Assembly: GCA_039184865.1 (NCBI GenBank)
Contig: JBCDAV010000005.1
Coordinates: 1-64,000, forward strand
Length of the DNA stretch: 64,000 nt
Direction of reading: 5' to 3'
From: Thermohalobaculum sp039184865
GTDB taxonomy: Bacteria > Pseudomonadota > Alphaproteobacteria > Rhodobacterales > Rhodobacteraceae
Below the pieces are notes generated by a model, which saw only the letters and a list, made by a program, of their open reading frames with translations, was not told the DNA's origin and searched no databases. Below are positions 16,765-26,271 of this stretch, one piece after another (positions within the stretch are counted from its first letter, which is position 1; each line of letters opens with the position of its first letter). Made by a program: the position numbers and the translations under genes.

Positions 16765-16968
16765 GGTGCTCGTTCCGTCGGTCGCTGGCAGTCAAGGTCA
16801 CAATGGCTGCTGGCTTATACACACTGGGCCAGAAAACGAAAATGCCGTTCGCGATGGCGCCGGGTGACTCCAATCGGCAGCGATCCGTGGGCCAGATACG
16901 CCGCTGGAAACTCGTCGTTTCGGGCGTACTCTTGCGTCAACGCGGACATCGAAGATACCTCACGACGC
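16765..16968. other. Intergenic region without a recognised gene
   Basis: About 200 bases lie between the divergent DUF465 gene and the PP0621-like gene. Open frames here are short and have no ribosome site. It presumably holds both promoters; I see no clear operator or hairpin. Confidence 0.4.
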
Positions 16969-17172
16969 ATGATTTTGAAAATCCTTACGCTCCTGGGCGT
17001 GCTGATAACCGTCTGGATGCTGTTCTTCCGCGTGCGAGGGACCTCCGAGAACCGGCGTTCTCGACGAGCGCGCTCCCGGCGCGCACGAAACGGCGGCGAT
17101 CTCGTTCCGTGTTCGCGGTGCGGGATGTATCTGCCGAAAGACCGCTCTTGTGATTGCGGTCACGAAGTTTAA
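16969..17172 (+). CDS. PP0621-like small membrane protein with Cys-rich tail
   Basis: The 67-residue product has one N-terminal hydrophobic helix (ILTLLGVLITVWMLFF), a very basic stretch (RRSRRARSRRARNGG), and a C-terminal Cys cluster (CSRCGMYLPKDRSCDCG) able to bind zinc. This layout matches the PP0621 family. ATG 16969 directly precedes the helix; the ribosome site is weak. The frame is open far upstream, but that part lacks coding character. Confidence 0.7.
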   Translation: MILKILTLLGVLITVWMLFFRVRGTSENRRSRRARSRRARNGGDLVPCSRCGMYLPKDRSCDCGHEV

Positions 17173-17237
17173 GTAACACGCACTTTCAGGCGTGGACGCG
17201 GCTTCCCGCGTAACGGACAACGCAAGAACGGATCTCC

Positions 17238-18194
17238 ATGGACCTTTTCTACCTGATCTTCGGTCTTGCCGTTCTTGTCGGAGCCGGAGACTCACTGGTC
17301 CGGGGCGCCGTGGCGCTGAGCCTGAGGTTCGGCATCCCGGCAATCATCGTAAGTGCGACTGTCGTTGCGATCGGCACCTCAGCGCCAGAACTGCTGATCG
17401 GCATAAAGGCAGCCCTCGAAGGCGCGCCCGGAATAGCACTCGGGAACGTGGTCGGCTCGAACATCGCGAATGTGCTCTTGGTGCTCGGCGTCCCCGCGCT
17501 TCTGGCGCCGCTCGCCCCATGCGGTGAGGACGCGCACCGCAATCTCTACTTCATGATCGCGGCGACGGTCCTTTTCAGTGCGTTGATCCTCACCGGCACG
17601 ATCCCGCTCTGGGGCGGCGTCGTCCTGATCCTTCTTTCGCTCGTGATGATTGCCGACTCCTTGCGCATCGGCCTCGCTGCACGGGCGGCAGGCGGTGAAG
17701 TCGATGAGGCCGCGGAACTTGCCGAACTCGAGGACGCCGACCCCAACATGCCGTCCTGGAAGATCGCGTTGCTGGTTCTGGTCGGCATAATCGGCCTGCC
17801 GCTGGGCGCGGATTTTCTCGTCAGCGGTGCGCGCGGGATCGCGCTCTCCATCGGCGTCTCCGAAACCGTGATCGGACTGACGCTTGTCGCGATCGGAACC
17901 TCGTTGCCTGAGCTTGCCACAACCGTCGTCGCAGCACTTCGCAATCAGGCAGACGTGGCGATCGGCAACGTGATCGGGTCGAACATTTTCAATGCGACTG
18001 CCATCGTCGGAGCGGCGGCCATGGTCACGCCGCTTGAGGTGCCGGCCGAAATCCTCTCGCGCGATCTCTGGGTAATGATCGCCGCCTCGGCGGTTCTTGT
18101 CCCGTTCGTTCTTCTTTGCCGCCCAATCGGTCGCATGGTCGGCGTTGGCTTTCTCGGAGCCTACGTTATCTACGTCTACATCGCATTCTTCTGA
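17238..18194 (+). CDS. Calcium/sodium antiporter (CaCA family, YrbG-like)
   Basis: The 318-residue inner-membrane exchanger shows the two inverted alpha repeats of the CaCA family. Repeat one has VAIGTSAPELLIG with GNVVGSNIANVLLV; repeat two has VAIGTSLPELATT with GNVIGSNIFNAT. These carry the acidic and polar ion-binding residues. A central acidic loop (EVDEAAELAELEDADP) separates them. About ten hydrophobic helices are visible. The SDR gene follows after 15 bases, suggesting cotranscription. Confidence 0.93.
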   Translation: MDLFYLIFGLAVLVGAGDSLVRGAVALSLRFGIPAIIVSATVVAIGTSAPELLIGIKAALEGAPGIALGNVVGSNIANVLLVLGVPALLAPLAPCGEDAHRNLYFMIAATVLFSALILTGTIPLWGGVVLILLSLVMIADSLRIGLAARAAGGEVDEAAELAELEDADPNMPSWKIALLVLVGIIGLPLGADFLVSGARGIALSIGVSETVIGLTLVAIGTSLPELATTVVAALRNQADVAIGNVIGSNIFNATAIVGAAAMVTPLEVPAEILSRDLWVMIAASAVLVPFVLLCRPIGRMVGVGFLGAYVIYVYIAFF

Positions 18195-18209
18195 TCGATG
18201 GAGACTGAA

Positions 18210-19001
18210 ATGGCGGCAAGACGCCGTGCTCTGGTAACCGGAGCCTCCCAGCGTGTTGGACGCGCCATGGCGCTGGATCTCGCCGAGAACGGCTGGGATG
18301 TCGCCATCCACTACAATGGATCGGCTGAGGCCGCTGAAGATACAGCGAGCGAATGCCGCAAGCTGGGCGCATCGGCGGTAACACTGCAAACTGACCTCGC
18401 GGATTCGGTCGCAGTTGACCGCCTCGTGCCTCAGGCATCTTCGGGGCTGAACGGTGCGCTCGAACTGCTGGTGAACAATGCCTCGACCTTCAAGAATGAC
18501 GAGATCGGGTCGATCACGGAAGAAAGCTGGACGGCCGGGATGGACTCAAACCTGCGCGCACCGATGATGCTCACCCAGGCCTTCGCGGCGCAGGCGCCGA
18601 AGGCACGGATAGATGCGAACGGCGAACCGGTCGCACAGTCCGTGGTGATCAACATCATCGATCAGCGGGTCTGGAAACCGACGCCTTACTTTGTGTCCTA
18701 TCTGGTCGCGAAGTCCGGCCTGCTGGCATTCACGAAATCCGCAGCTCAAGCGCTCTCCCCGGATATACGTATCGCCGGGATCGGCCCGGGACCGACGCTG
18801 CGGGCGACCCGTCAATCCGAGGAACACTACGCCCAGCAGAGGCGCTCCTGTGTGCTCGGCCGCGGCTCCGATCCGGCGGACATTGTCGGGGCCATGAACT
18901 TCATCATTTCGAACAACGCCTTCACCGGACAGATGCTGGCGATCGATGGCGGACAGCATCTGATTTGGCAGACGCCGGACGTGCAGGGTATGGTTGAGTG
19001 A
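18210..19001 (+). CDS. SDR-family oxidoreductase, pteridine reductase/FolM-like
   Basis: The 263-residue enzyme has a Rossmann NAD(P)-binding start (ALVTGASQRVGRAMA), an LLVNNAS motif and a catalytic YLVAK (Tyr-xxx-Lys). The TGASQRVG form with Arg is typical of pteridine reductase-like SDRs (FolM/PTR1), which reduce dihydropterins. I chose ATG 18210 because GGAG lies 6 bases upstream; ATG 18198 has no ribosome site. The order SDR-uvrC-pgsA-moaD-moaE is familiar in Rhodobacterales, where pterin reduction would sit logically beside molybdopterin genes. Confidence 0.82.
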   Translation: MAARRRALVTGASQRVGRAMALDLAENGWDVAIHYNGSAEAAEDTASECRKLGASAVTLQTDLADSVAVDRLVPQASSGLNGALELLVNNASTFKNDEIGSITEESWTAGMDSNLRAPMMLTQAFAAQAPKARIDANGEPVAQSVVINIIDQRVWKPTPYFVSYLVAKSGLLAFTKSAAQALSPDIRIAGIGPGPTLRATRQSEEHYAQQRRSCVLGRGSDPADIVGAMNFIISNNAFTGQMLAIDGGQHLIWQTPDVQGMVE

Positions 19002-19309
19002 TGCTCGGTCTGGCACAGCGTCGAAGCCGCGTCTCCGGCAATTTTCCACCACGCTTCTGGAAATCGTAGAAATAGTTAAAATTCTGTAACACTTTCATAG
19101 GCTTGCATGGTGGGCACTTTTATCTTCAATCAATTCAATGGCTTAGTTATCTGCTTATTTTTTATGCAAACCATAAGCATATATTGAGATGCAACGAAAA
19201 ATCCCGCCAGACCAAGGTTTGCCTACAGAGTTATCCACAGTTTGCGGGGACATGTTTGGGGTTGTAATCATGATACCGCTGGTGCAGCAGTCCGGAGAAT
19301 CAATGCGTC
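19002..19309. other. AT-rich intergenic region upstream of uvrC, with one DnaA-box match
   Basis: These 308 bases hold no gene I can support. The stretch 19060-19200 is markedly AT-rich for this genome. A perfect DnaA-box sequence TTATCCACA occurs at 19231-19239. There is only one box and no origin-associated gene nearby, so I do not call an origin. The region probably carries the promoter of the uvrC-pgsA-moaDE run. Confidence 0.5.
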
Positions 19310-21175
19310 GTGGCTGAAAATTCAGCATCAACTCTCACGACCGGCCCTGACGTCATCCGAAGCTACGTCTCGCGTCTCGACGACAGCCCGGGCGTGTACC
19401 GGATGATCGCCGCGGATTCCTCGGTTCTGTATGTCGGAAAAGCCCGTTCTCTGAAGACGCGGGTTGCGTCGTACACCAAGTTCGGCGGGCACACGAACCG
19501 GATCGCGCGGATGATCGCCGCGACCTCTTCGATGGAGTTCATCACAACCGAAACCGAAACCGAGGCCCTGCTGCTCGAGTCGAACCTCATCAAGCAGCTC
19601 AAACCGCGGTTCAATGTTCTGCTGCGCGACGACAAGAGCTTTCCGCACATCCTGATCGAGGCGGGCGACTGGCCCCTTATGCGCAAGCATCGCGGGGCGC
19701 GGCGAGAGAAAGGAAAGTATTTCGGACCTTTCGCTTCGGCCGGTGCCGTAAACCGAACCCTGAACCAGATGCAGAAGGCTTTCCTGCTGCGCACCTGTTC
19801 GGACTCGGTATTCGCCAATCGAACCCGACCTTGCCTGCTGCATCAGATCAAGCGCTGCTGCGCGCCGTGCGTCGGGGCGGTCGCCGAGGGCGAATACGAC
19901 GCCCTGGTCGAGGATGCCACCCGGTTTCTCGAAGGCCGTTCGACGCGCGTCCAGACGGAGCTTGCCGATCGCATGGCGGAAGCCTCGGCCGCCATGGAGT
20001 TCGAGCGCGCTGCAGTCTATCGCGATCGCATCAGGGCACTGACACAGATTCAGGGGCACCAGGGCATCAACCCGCAGGTCACGGCCGAGGCCGATGTCTT
20101 CGCGCTGCACCGCGAGGGAGGACAGGCCTGCGTGCAGGTCTTCTTTTTCCGCAGCCATCAGAACTGGGGGAATCGCGCCTACTTCCCGCGCGTGACGCAG
20201 GACATGGAGGACGCGGAAATCCTCGAGGCTTTTCTCGGGCAATTCTATGCCGAGCGCCAACCTGCGCGCATGCTGCTGCTGTCCCATGCGATCGAGAACG
20301 CCGAACTCTTGGCCGAGGCGCTGTCGACTGTCGCTGCGCGCCGCGTCGTGGTCGCCGTCCCGCAACGCGGCGAAAAGCGCGAACTCGTGGACCACGCTGC
20401 CCAGAACGCGCGTGAAGCGCTCAGCCGGAAGATGGCGGAGTCAGCGACACAGTCGAAACTTCTCGGGGAACTCGCCGAGGCCTTCAATCTCGAAACGCCG
20501 CCTCAACGGATCGAGGTCTACGACAACTCCCATATCCAGGGCGCTCACGCGGTCGGCGCGATGATCGTCGCCGGGCCCGAGGGATATGAAAAATCCCAAT
20601 ACCGAAAATTCAACATCAAGTCGGACAGCCTGACCCCGGGCGACGATTTCGGCATGATGAAGGAAGTTCTCACCCGGCGCTTCAACCGGCTGATCAAGGA
20701 AGACCCGGATCGCAGCCAGGGGATGTGGCCCGATCTCGTCTTGATCGACGGCGGCGCGGGCCAGGTCTCCGCCTCAATGGAGGTTCTCGGTGAACTGGGT
20801 GTAGAAGACCTTGCATTGTTCGGCGTCGCCAAGGGCACGGATCGCGATGCCGGCAAGGAGGAGTTTTATCCACCTGGAAAGCGCTCTTTCGCCCTGCCCT
20901 TCCGCTCCCCCGCGCTTTACTTCGTGCAGCGCATGCGCGACGAGGCGCACCGGTTCGCCATCGGCGCCCATCGCCAGAAACGGGCAAAGGCAGTCGGCGC
21001 GACACCCCTGGACGAAATCCCCGGGATCGGACCGACCCGCAAACGCGCCCTGCTATCACATTTCGGCTCGGCCAAGGCAGTTTCCCGCGCCGGATTGGCC
21101 GACCTGAAAAACGTGGACGGCGTGTCCGACAACATGGCAGAGACGATCTACGCATTTTTCCATGGCGAGCGGTAG
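19310..21175 (+). CDS. uvrC: UvrABC system protein C
   Basis: The 621-residue nuclease makes both incisions in nucleotide excision repair. Domains in order are GIY-YIG (GVY at 28-30, YVGKARSLKTR at 41-51), a Cys cluster with the UVR motif (AMEFERAAVYRDRI), the RNase H-like nuclease (IEVYDNSHIQG, DLVLIDGGAGQVSA), and a C-terminal helix-hairpin-helix (IPGIGPTRKRALLSHFGS). Length is usual. The start is GTG; the nearest ATG at 19303 is out of frame and stops after four codons. Confidence 0.96.
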   Translation: MAENSASTLTTGPDVIRSYVSRLDDSPGVYRMIAADSSVLYVGKARSLKTRVASYTKFGGHTNRIARMIAATSSMEFITTETETEALLLESNLIKQLKPRFNVLLRDDKSFPHILIEAGDWPLMRKHRGARREKGKYFGPFASAGAVNRTLNQMQKAFLLRTCSDSVFANRTRPCLLHQIKRCCAPCVGAVAEGEYDALVEDATRFLEGRSTRVQTELADRMAEASAAMEFERAAVYRDRIRALTQIQGHQGINPQVTAEADVFALHREGGQACVQVFFFRSHQNWGNRAYFPRVTQDMEDAEILEAFLGQFYAERQPARMLLLSHAIENAELLAEALSTVAARRVVVAVPQRGEKRELVDHAAQNAREALSRKMAESATQSKLLGELAEAFNLETPPQRIEVYDNSHIQGAHAVGAMIVAGPEGYEKSQYRKFNIKSDSLTPGDDFGMMKEVLTRRFNRLIKEDPDRSQGMWPDLVLIDGGAGQVSASMEVLGELGVEDLALFGVAKGTDRDAGKEEFYPPGKRSFALPFRSPALYFVQRMRDEAHRFAIGAHRQKRAKAVGATPLDEIPGIGPTRKRALLSHFGSAKAVSRAGLADLKNVDGVSDNMAETIYAFFHGER

Positions 21176-21178
21176 CCA

Positions 21179-21856
21179 GTGATCTGGACCATTCCAAACA
21201 TCCTGACGATCGGACGGCTCATCGCGGCACCTTGCATTGCGCTCGTGTTCGTGGCGTTCGAGCGGCCTCTGGCGGACTGGCTGGCATTCTGCATCTTCGT
21301 TGGCGCTGCGATCACCGATTTCTTCGATGGATGGCTGGCCCGGAAGCTCGATCAGGTAAGCGAGTTGGGGAAGATGCTGGACCCGATAGCCGACAAGGCG
21401 ATGGTCGTGATCGCGCTGATAGCCGTTTTCTTCCGCGACACCGGGCGGCCAATTGTCGACGCCGGCGAAGTGCAGTGGAGAGAGATCAACGAATACACCG
21501 TCTGGCTCATCGTCCCGGCCATCTTGATCGCCTACAGGGAAGTCTTCGTATCGGGCGTTCGCGAATTCCTCGGCGACATAAAGCTGCCTGTCACAACGTT
21601 GGCGAAGTTGAAGACAACCGTACAGATGTTGGCGATTGGTCTCCTGTTCTCCGTCGAGCCATTCCGTGCGATGATACCTGAAACGGGGTTGAGATCCGCC
21701 GACTACCCTGCGGCGCTCGGGAGCGTCGACTGGGCGACCAACGTGCTGCTCATCGGAACGATCGCGCTCTGGATCGCCGCGATCCTTACGATCGCGACCG
21801 GATGGGACTACTTCAGGAAGGCCTTGAGGCACCTGAACGAACGGGAAGCGACCTGA
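21179..21856 (+). CDS. pgsA: CDP-diacylglycerol--glycerol-3-phosphate 3-phosphatidyltransferase
   Basis: The 225-residue inner-membrane enzyme makes phosphatidylglycerol phosphate. The CDP-alcohol phosphotransferase motif is complete: Asp50-Gly51, Ala54-Arg55, Gly64, Asp68 and Asp72 within DFFDGWLARKL and the following residues. About five or six hydrophobic helices are present. It begins with GTG three bases after the uvrC stop and shares one base with moaD, so the four genes uvrC-pgsA-moaD-moaE look like one transcript. Confidence 0.94.
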   Translation: MIWTIPNILTIGRLIAAPCIALVFVAFERPLADWLAFCIFVGAAITDFFDGWLARKLDQVSELGKMLDPIADKAMVVIALIAVFFRDTGRPIVDAGEVQWREINEYTVWLIVPAILIAYREVFVSGVREFLGDIKLPVTTLAKLKTTVQMLAIGLLFSVEPFRAMIPETGLRSADYPAALGSVDWATNVLLIGTIALWIAAILTIATGWDYFRKALRHLNEREAT

Positions 21857-22101
21857 TGCAGATCCTCTATTTCTCATGGCTGCGGGAGCGTGTCGGCGAG
21901 GCTTCGGAGGACATCGAGACCTCCGCTGCGACGCCCGCGGATCTGATCGCCGAACTCAAGGCGCGCGGCAGCGGTCATGCTATGGCATTCGAGGACATCA
22001 CTGCGATCCGGGTCGCCGTCGATCAGCAGATGGTGGAACTCGATCACCCGTTGGCGGGCGCGCGGGAAGTCGCGTTCTTCCCGCCGATGACGGGTGGCTG
22101 A
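21856..22101 (+). CDS. moaD: Molybdopterin synthase sulfur-carrier subunit
   Basis: The 81-residue ubiquitin-fold protein starts MQILYFSWLRERVG and ends FFPPMTGG. The terminal Gly-Gly is thiocarboxylated and supplies sulfur to molybdopterin synthase. Its ATG shares a base with the pgsA TGA, and its stop abuts the moaE start. Confidence 0.94.
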   Translation: MQILYFSWLRERVGEASEDIETSAATPADLIAELKARGSGHAMAFEDITAIRVAVDQQMVELDHPLAGAREVAFFPPMTGG

Positions 22102-22584
22102 ATGTCCGTCTCCGTCCAGACCGAGGACTTCGACATCGCTGCCGAGATCGACGCTCTGACGTCCTCGGACCGCAATATCGGTGCCGTCGTGACGTTCTCC
22201 GGTCTTGTGCGGGAAATGACCGATGCTGGTGCGATCCAGACCATGGAACTGGAACACTATCCCGGGATGACGGAACGCGCGCTGGAAGAGATCGTCGAGC
22301 AGGCGCGTGCCCGCTGGCCGCTACAGGGTGTTCGGCTCATTCACAGATACGGGCCACTCGCACCCGGCGATCGGATCGTTCTTGTCGTCACAGCCTCGCG
22401 CCACCGCGAAGCCGCGTTCGATGCTGCAGCCTTCCTCATGGACTATCTGAAGACCAAGGCGCCGTTCTGGAAGAAGGAGTCCGGTGCTGCAGGTGCTGCC
22501 TGGGTCGATGCCCGTGAAGCCGACGACCGCGCGACGGCACGTTGGGAACGTCCCACGTCAACGCCGTCCACGCAGCAGTCTTAA
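22102..22584 (+). CDS. moaE: Molybdopterin synthase catalytic subunit
   Basis: The 160-residue subunit adds two sulfurs to precursor Z (cPMP) together with MoaD. Family motifs are IGAVVTFSGLVRE, MELEHYPGMTER, IHRYGPLAPGD and the C-terminal LKTKAPFWKKE with the catalytic lysines. The ATG directly follows the moaD stop. Confidence 0.95.
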   Translation: MSVSVQTEDFDIAAEIDALTSSDRNIGAVVTFSGLVREMTDAGAIQTMELEHYPGMTERALEEIVEQARARWPLQGVRLIHRYGPLAPGDRIVLVVTASRHREAAFDAAAFLMDYLKTKAPFWKKESGAAGAAWVDAREADDRATARWERPTSTPSTQQS

Positions 22585-22732
22585 GCAACACGCTGGCGAC
22601 GGCGTTCTCCACAAAGAGCTACGATTTAACGCTTGACCTAGCGCAAGCCTGCGCTGACAGTTTTAGTGGTTTCTGATCGAACCTGGCCAGACGTCCTAGA
22701 ATTGAACACCACCGCAGGGGGCACATACCGTC

Positions 22733-23041
22733 ATGGAAGATTTTGCATTCAAGATTCAGCTCGGCCTCATCCTGCCGAAGATCAAGAGCCAGATCGGTTC
22801 GGGCCTCGCGGAAATCACCGATGAACTCGTCAACATCGTGCAGGCGGGAATTGATGAAGGCGAAGACATTGATCTCGCGATGGTCAAAGAGACGATGATG
22901 AAGGATCTCGAGATCCACCTCGATCGCGACATCATGCCGGCCATCGATGCAAGGCTGAACCCGCCAGAGCCGGAAGCACCGGCCGAGGAAGACAGCGGTG
23001 AAGCAGCCGAGGGCGAAGCGCCTGCCGAGGGCGGCGAGTAA
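22733..23041 (+). CDS. Hypothetical acidic protein
   Basis: The 102-residue product is helical and amphipathic over residues 1-70 (LGLILPKIKSQIGSGLAEI, then MVKETMMKDLEIHLDRDI). It ends in a low-complexity tail of Pro, Ala, Glu and Gly. It has no membrane helix or signal peptide, and I recognise no family. A GGGGGC stretch lies upstream of ATG 22733. In the 148-base gap before it, an inverted repeat AGCGCA/TGCGCT (22640-22655) follows a TTGACC hexamer. Confidence 0.6.
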   Translation: MEDFAFKIQLGLILPKIKSQIGSGLAEITDELVNIVQAGIDEGEDIDLAMVKETMMKDLEIHLDRDIMPAIDARLNPPEPEAPAEEDSGEAAEGEAPAEGGE

Positions 23042-23065
23042 CGCGCGCTCGCTAACTCGCGCATC

Positions 23066-25100
23066 TCACATTCGTATCAAAGCGTCGGCGACCACCGCTT
23101 CGCGCGGGGTCGCGATCAACGGGTTTATGTCAAGCTCTTCAAGGCGATCTGCGTGATCGATTACGAAGCGCTGCACTCCTTCGATGGCGTCCAGCACCGC
23201 ATCCAAATTCGCCTCCGGCCTGCCGCGAAACCCAGTCATCAGCTTGTGGATACGCAGACGCTGGATCTCGGCGCGCACATCGTCGCGCGCTGCCGGGATC
23301 AGCACGGTCACGCTGTCTTCCAGTAACTCGGTCAGGACGCCTCCCGCACCCACGGTCAACGCAAACCCAAACGCGGGATCGCGCACCACGCCCACGATGA
23401 GTTCGGCAACCGTGTCCGCGATCATCTCCTCGACGAGGAAGCCGCGAGCGCCCGGCATCTCCCTTGCCGCGCTCTCTACTTCCTTGGCACCGCGCAAGTT
23501 CAGACGAACGGCTCCGGCTTCTGTCTTGTGCGCGAAGCCCTGGCCCTTCAACACGACCGGGCGATCCCATTTCTCTGCGAGCGCCGCTGCCTCCACCGAT
23601 GTTCCTACAACGGCGCTTTCGGGAACGCGCAATCCGTAGGTCGCGAGAAGCCGCTTGGCCTCGGCCTCATCCAAAGTCCGCGCCTCGGCGCGAACGGATG
23701 ACGGCGCAAGAACCGGCTCTGATCGCGTATTGCGCCGGGCTGCCGATACATCCGCGCCCGCCGCAATCGCCGCCAGCGCGTCTTCGAGACCCATAAGCGG
23801 CGCTATTCCGCGAGAGATCAGCCGCTCGGCGCGCTCCTCCGTCAGATTCTCCGGCAGCGAGGTCGCAAGAATGGCGCGTGCGCCGGTCTCGCCGACCGCA
23901 GCCGTGACCGCGTCCTCGATGCACTGCCAGTTTGCCGGATCGGTACGATCCTCGCGCGGGAAATCGGCGATCAGGATCGTTGTATCCTGCGGACCGTCCA
24001 TCATCGCTGCGTACGTGGCCTTCATCCGCGGAACATCGTTCCAGATGAAAGTATGATAGTCGATCGGGTTCGTAACCGTCACGAGGTCCGAGAGCGTCGC
24101 TTTCACGGCAGCCTTCTGCGCACTTTCCAACGGCGGAAATTCCACGTCATGCGACAGTGCGAGGTCGGCGATCAGGCTGGCCTCACCGCCGGAACAGGAC
24201 ATCGAGACGATCTTCCGGCCTGGAAGCGGTCCGTGGACATGCAGGAGTTTGAGCGCCTCGAGAAACGCGCCCAATCCATTGACCTGAACGATCCCGAGCC
24301 GTTTGAAGAACGCGCGAGATGCCGCGTCGCCACCTGCCAGCGAAGCCGTATGCGAGATCGTCGCCGCCTGCGCCTGTTCGGACTTTCCGATCTTCAGCGC
24401 AACGATCGGCTTGCCGAGATTCCGCGCGCGCGGCCATCGCCTCGAATGCGCGGATGTTGCGGATACCCTCGATGTGCAGGCCAACCGCCGTGACACGGTC
24501 GTCCTCCAGCACTGCCATGGCCAGATCCTCGATCCCGACCATCGCCTGGTTCCCGGCGGTGAGACAGTAGGCCATGGGCAACGCCCGGCGCTGCATGGTC
24601 AGATTGATCAGGATGTTGGAGCTCTGCATCAGGATCGCCACGCCCCGATCCACTCGCTTGCCGCCGTGCTGGTCGGGCCAAAGCAATGCACCGTCGAGGT
24701 AATTGATCAGTCCGTAGCAGTTCGGCCCCAGCACCGGCATATTTCCTGCCGCGTCAATGAGCTGGGTTTGCAGGTCGGCACCTGCCGCGCGATCATCCTC
24801 GGCCTCGGCGAAGCCCGACGCAAAGCAGGTCGCCCCACCCGCTCCGATGGCAGACAGGGCGGCGACCGCCTCGATGGTCAAGTGCCGATTGATTCCGATA
24901 AAGCTGGCGTCCGGCGCGGCGGGCAGGTCTTCGATCCGGGGAATGCACGGCAACCCATGGATCTCGTCGCGCTTCGGATGAACGGGCCAGATATCCCCCT
25001 GGAATCCCATTTTCAGGCACTGCTCGATGACGGCAACACCCCAGCCGCCACCGATCACGGCGATCGAACGAGGACGCAACAGTCGGGACAGGTCAGGCAT
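23066..25100 (-). pseudogene. NDP-forming acyl-CoA synthetase (acetate--CoA ligase family), frameshifted
   Basis: Two overlapping frames make one protein of about 680 residues. The first part, from ATG 25100, has a CoA-binding Rossmann domain (RPRSIAVIGGGWGVAVIE) and continues to HIEGIRNIRAFEAMAARA. The second frame resumes at RNLGKPIVALKIGKSE, with the His loop ATISHTASLAG and a C-terminal ATP-grasp domain (VVLKGQGFAHKTEAGAV ... LEELDINPLI). The switch falls at a (CG)5 run at 24423-24432. Gaining one CG, or losing one base, would restore a continuous protein. It is either a recent inactivation, a phase-variable tract or a sequencing error. The family makes acyl-CoA from acid, CoA and a nucleotide triphosphate. 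Confidence 0.82.
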
Positions 25101-25268
25101 CGGCAATCCAGTGACAGCGCATTGGCCGGGACCATGGCTGCGCGCCAAGCCGTGCGCTGCATCAAATCCGACATTTCGCTTCGGTCCAGACCCATTCAGC
25201 GCCGACGCAGTTGGTCGAACCGCGCAAGGCGGTTAGCGTCACCGGACAATTAGCGGCGGGAGAGCGGC
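25101..25268. other. Divergent promoter gap
   Basis: The 168 bases between the acyl-CoA synthetase remnant and the deacetylase gene contain no supported gene. A GGGAGAG ribosome site for the deacetylase gene lies at the right end. Confidence 0.35.
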
Positions 25269-26165
25269 ATGACAGAGAGTCCGAAACGCGACATGGTCGG
25301 ATACGGCGCAACACCGCCGACAGCGCCGTGGCCCGCGGGCAAGCGGATCGCGGTCAACTTCTGCATCAATTACGAAGAAGGCGGCGAGCGCTCCATTCTG
25401 AACGGCGATGACGGGTCCGAAGACCGGATCTCCGACGTCATCGTGGAACGTCGCATGGGCGGGCGAGACCTGAACATAGAATCCTCCTACAATTTCGGAT
25501 CGCGCGTCGGGTACTGGCGCTTGCTGAAGGCATTTACCGATCGAGGCTTGCCCGCGACGATCAATCTGGTCGGATTGGCGGGCGAGCAGGTTCCCGAGCC
25601 TCTGAACGCGATGCTCGAAGCAGGCTTCGACATCCAGTGCCATGGCTGGCGATGGATCGACTATGCGACGCTCTCCGAAGCAGAGGAGCGCACGCATATC
25701 GCGCAATCGGTCGCGCAAGCTGAACGTCTCACCGGCGCCAAGCCGCTTGGCTACTATGCGGGCCTGCCATCGGTGAACACGCGACGGCTCGTGTCAGAGG
25801 CCGGATTTCTCTACGACTCGGACGCCTACGATGACGAGCGGCCCTACTGGTCGACGGAGTTCTCGCGGCCGTTGCTCGTGTTACCGTACTCGCTGGACAC
25901 CAATGACAGCCGTTTCGCACGTGGTGCAGGCTACGAGACGGGCGATCAGTTTGTCCGCTACATCAAGGACAGTTTCGACGTGCTGCGCGCCGAGGGCGGG
26001 GCGATGCTGACGATCGGGTTGCACGCCCGGCTGATCGGACGCCCTGGGCGGATCGGCGCGCTCTGGGAGATTCTGGACTACATTTCTGGACATCCGGATG
26101 CGTGGATCGCCCGGCGTTGCGACATTGCGCAGGTTTGGATCAATGCCCATCCACCTCTCAGTTGA
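25269..26165 (+). CDS. PuuE-type polysaccharide deacetylase-fold protein (allantoinase-like)
   Basis: The 298-residue protein fits the PuuE branch of the NodB/carbohydrate esterase 4 fold. Shared features are the start RDMVGYGATPPTAPWPAGKRI, NFCINYEEGGER, a SEDRISDV segment, YNFGSRVGYWRLLKAF, and CHGWRWIDY. PuuE-type enzymes hydrolyse allantoin without a metal-binding triad of the classical type. No other ureide gene adjoins it, so the substrate stays uncertain; a related amide or deacetylation reaction is possible. ATG 25269 follows GGGAGAGCGGC. Confidence 0.75.
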   Translation: MTESPKRDMVGYGATPPTAPWPAGKRIAVNFCINYEEGGERSILNGDDGSEDRISDVIVERRMGGRDLNIESSYNFGSRVGYWRLLKAFTDRGLPATINLVGLAGEQVPEPLNAMLEAGFDIQCHGWRWIDYATLSEAEERTHIAQSVAQAERLTGAKPLGYYAGLPSVNTRRLVSEAGFLYDSDAYDDERPYWSTEFSRPLLVLPYSLDTNDSRFARGAGYETGDQFVRYIKDSFDVLRAEGGAMLTIGLHARLIGRPGRIGALWEILDYISGHPDAWIARRCDIAQVWINAHPPLS

Positions 26166-26271
26166 GAACACACGCAAGGCGCCTATCATGCGATGCGGTC
26201 TCCGCAGACCAAATCAGACGCAATTGCTGTTAGCAAGGGTGCCGTGTCTGCAACATCGCTGATCGCGGTGT

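Noticed and set aside
19231..19239. Replication origin
   Set aside because: One DnaA box is not enough, and no origin-linked gene such as dnaA, parAB or hemE is present.
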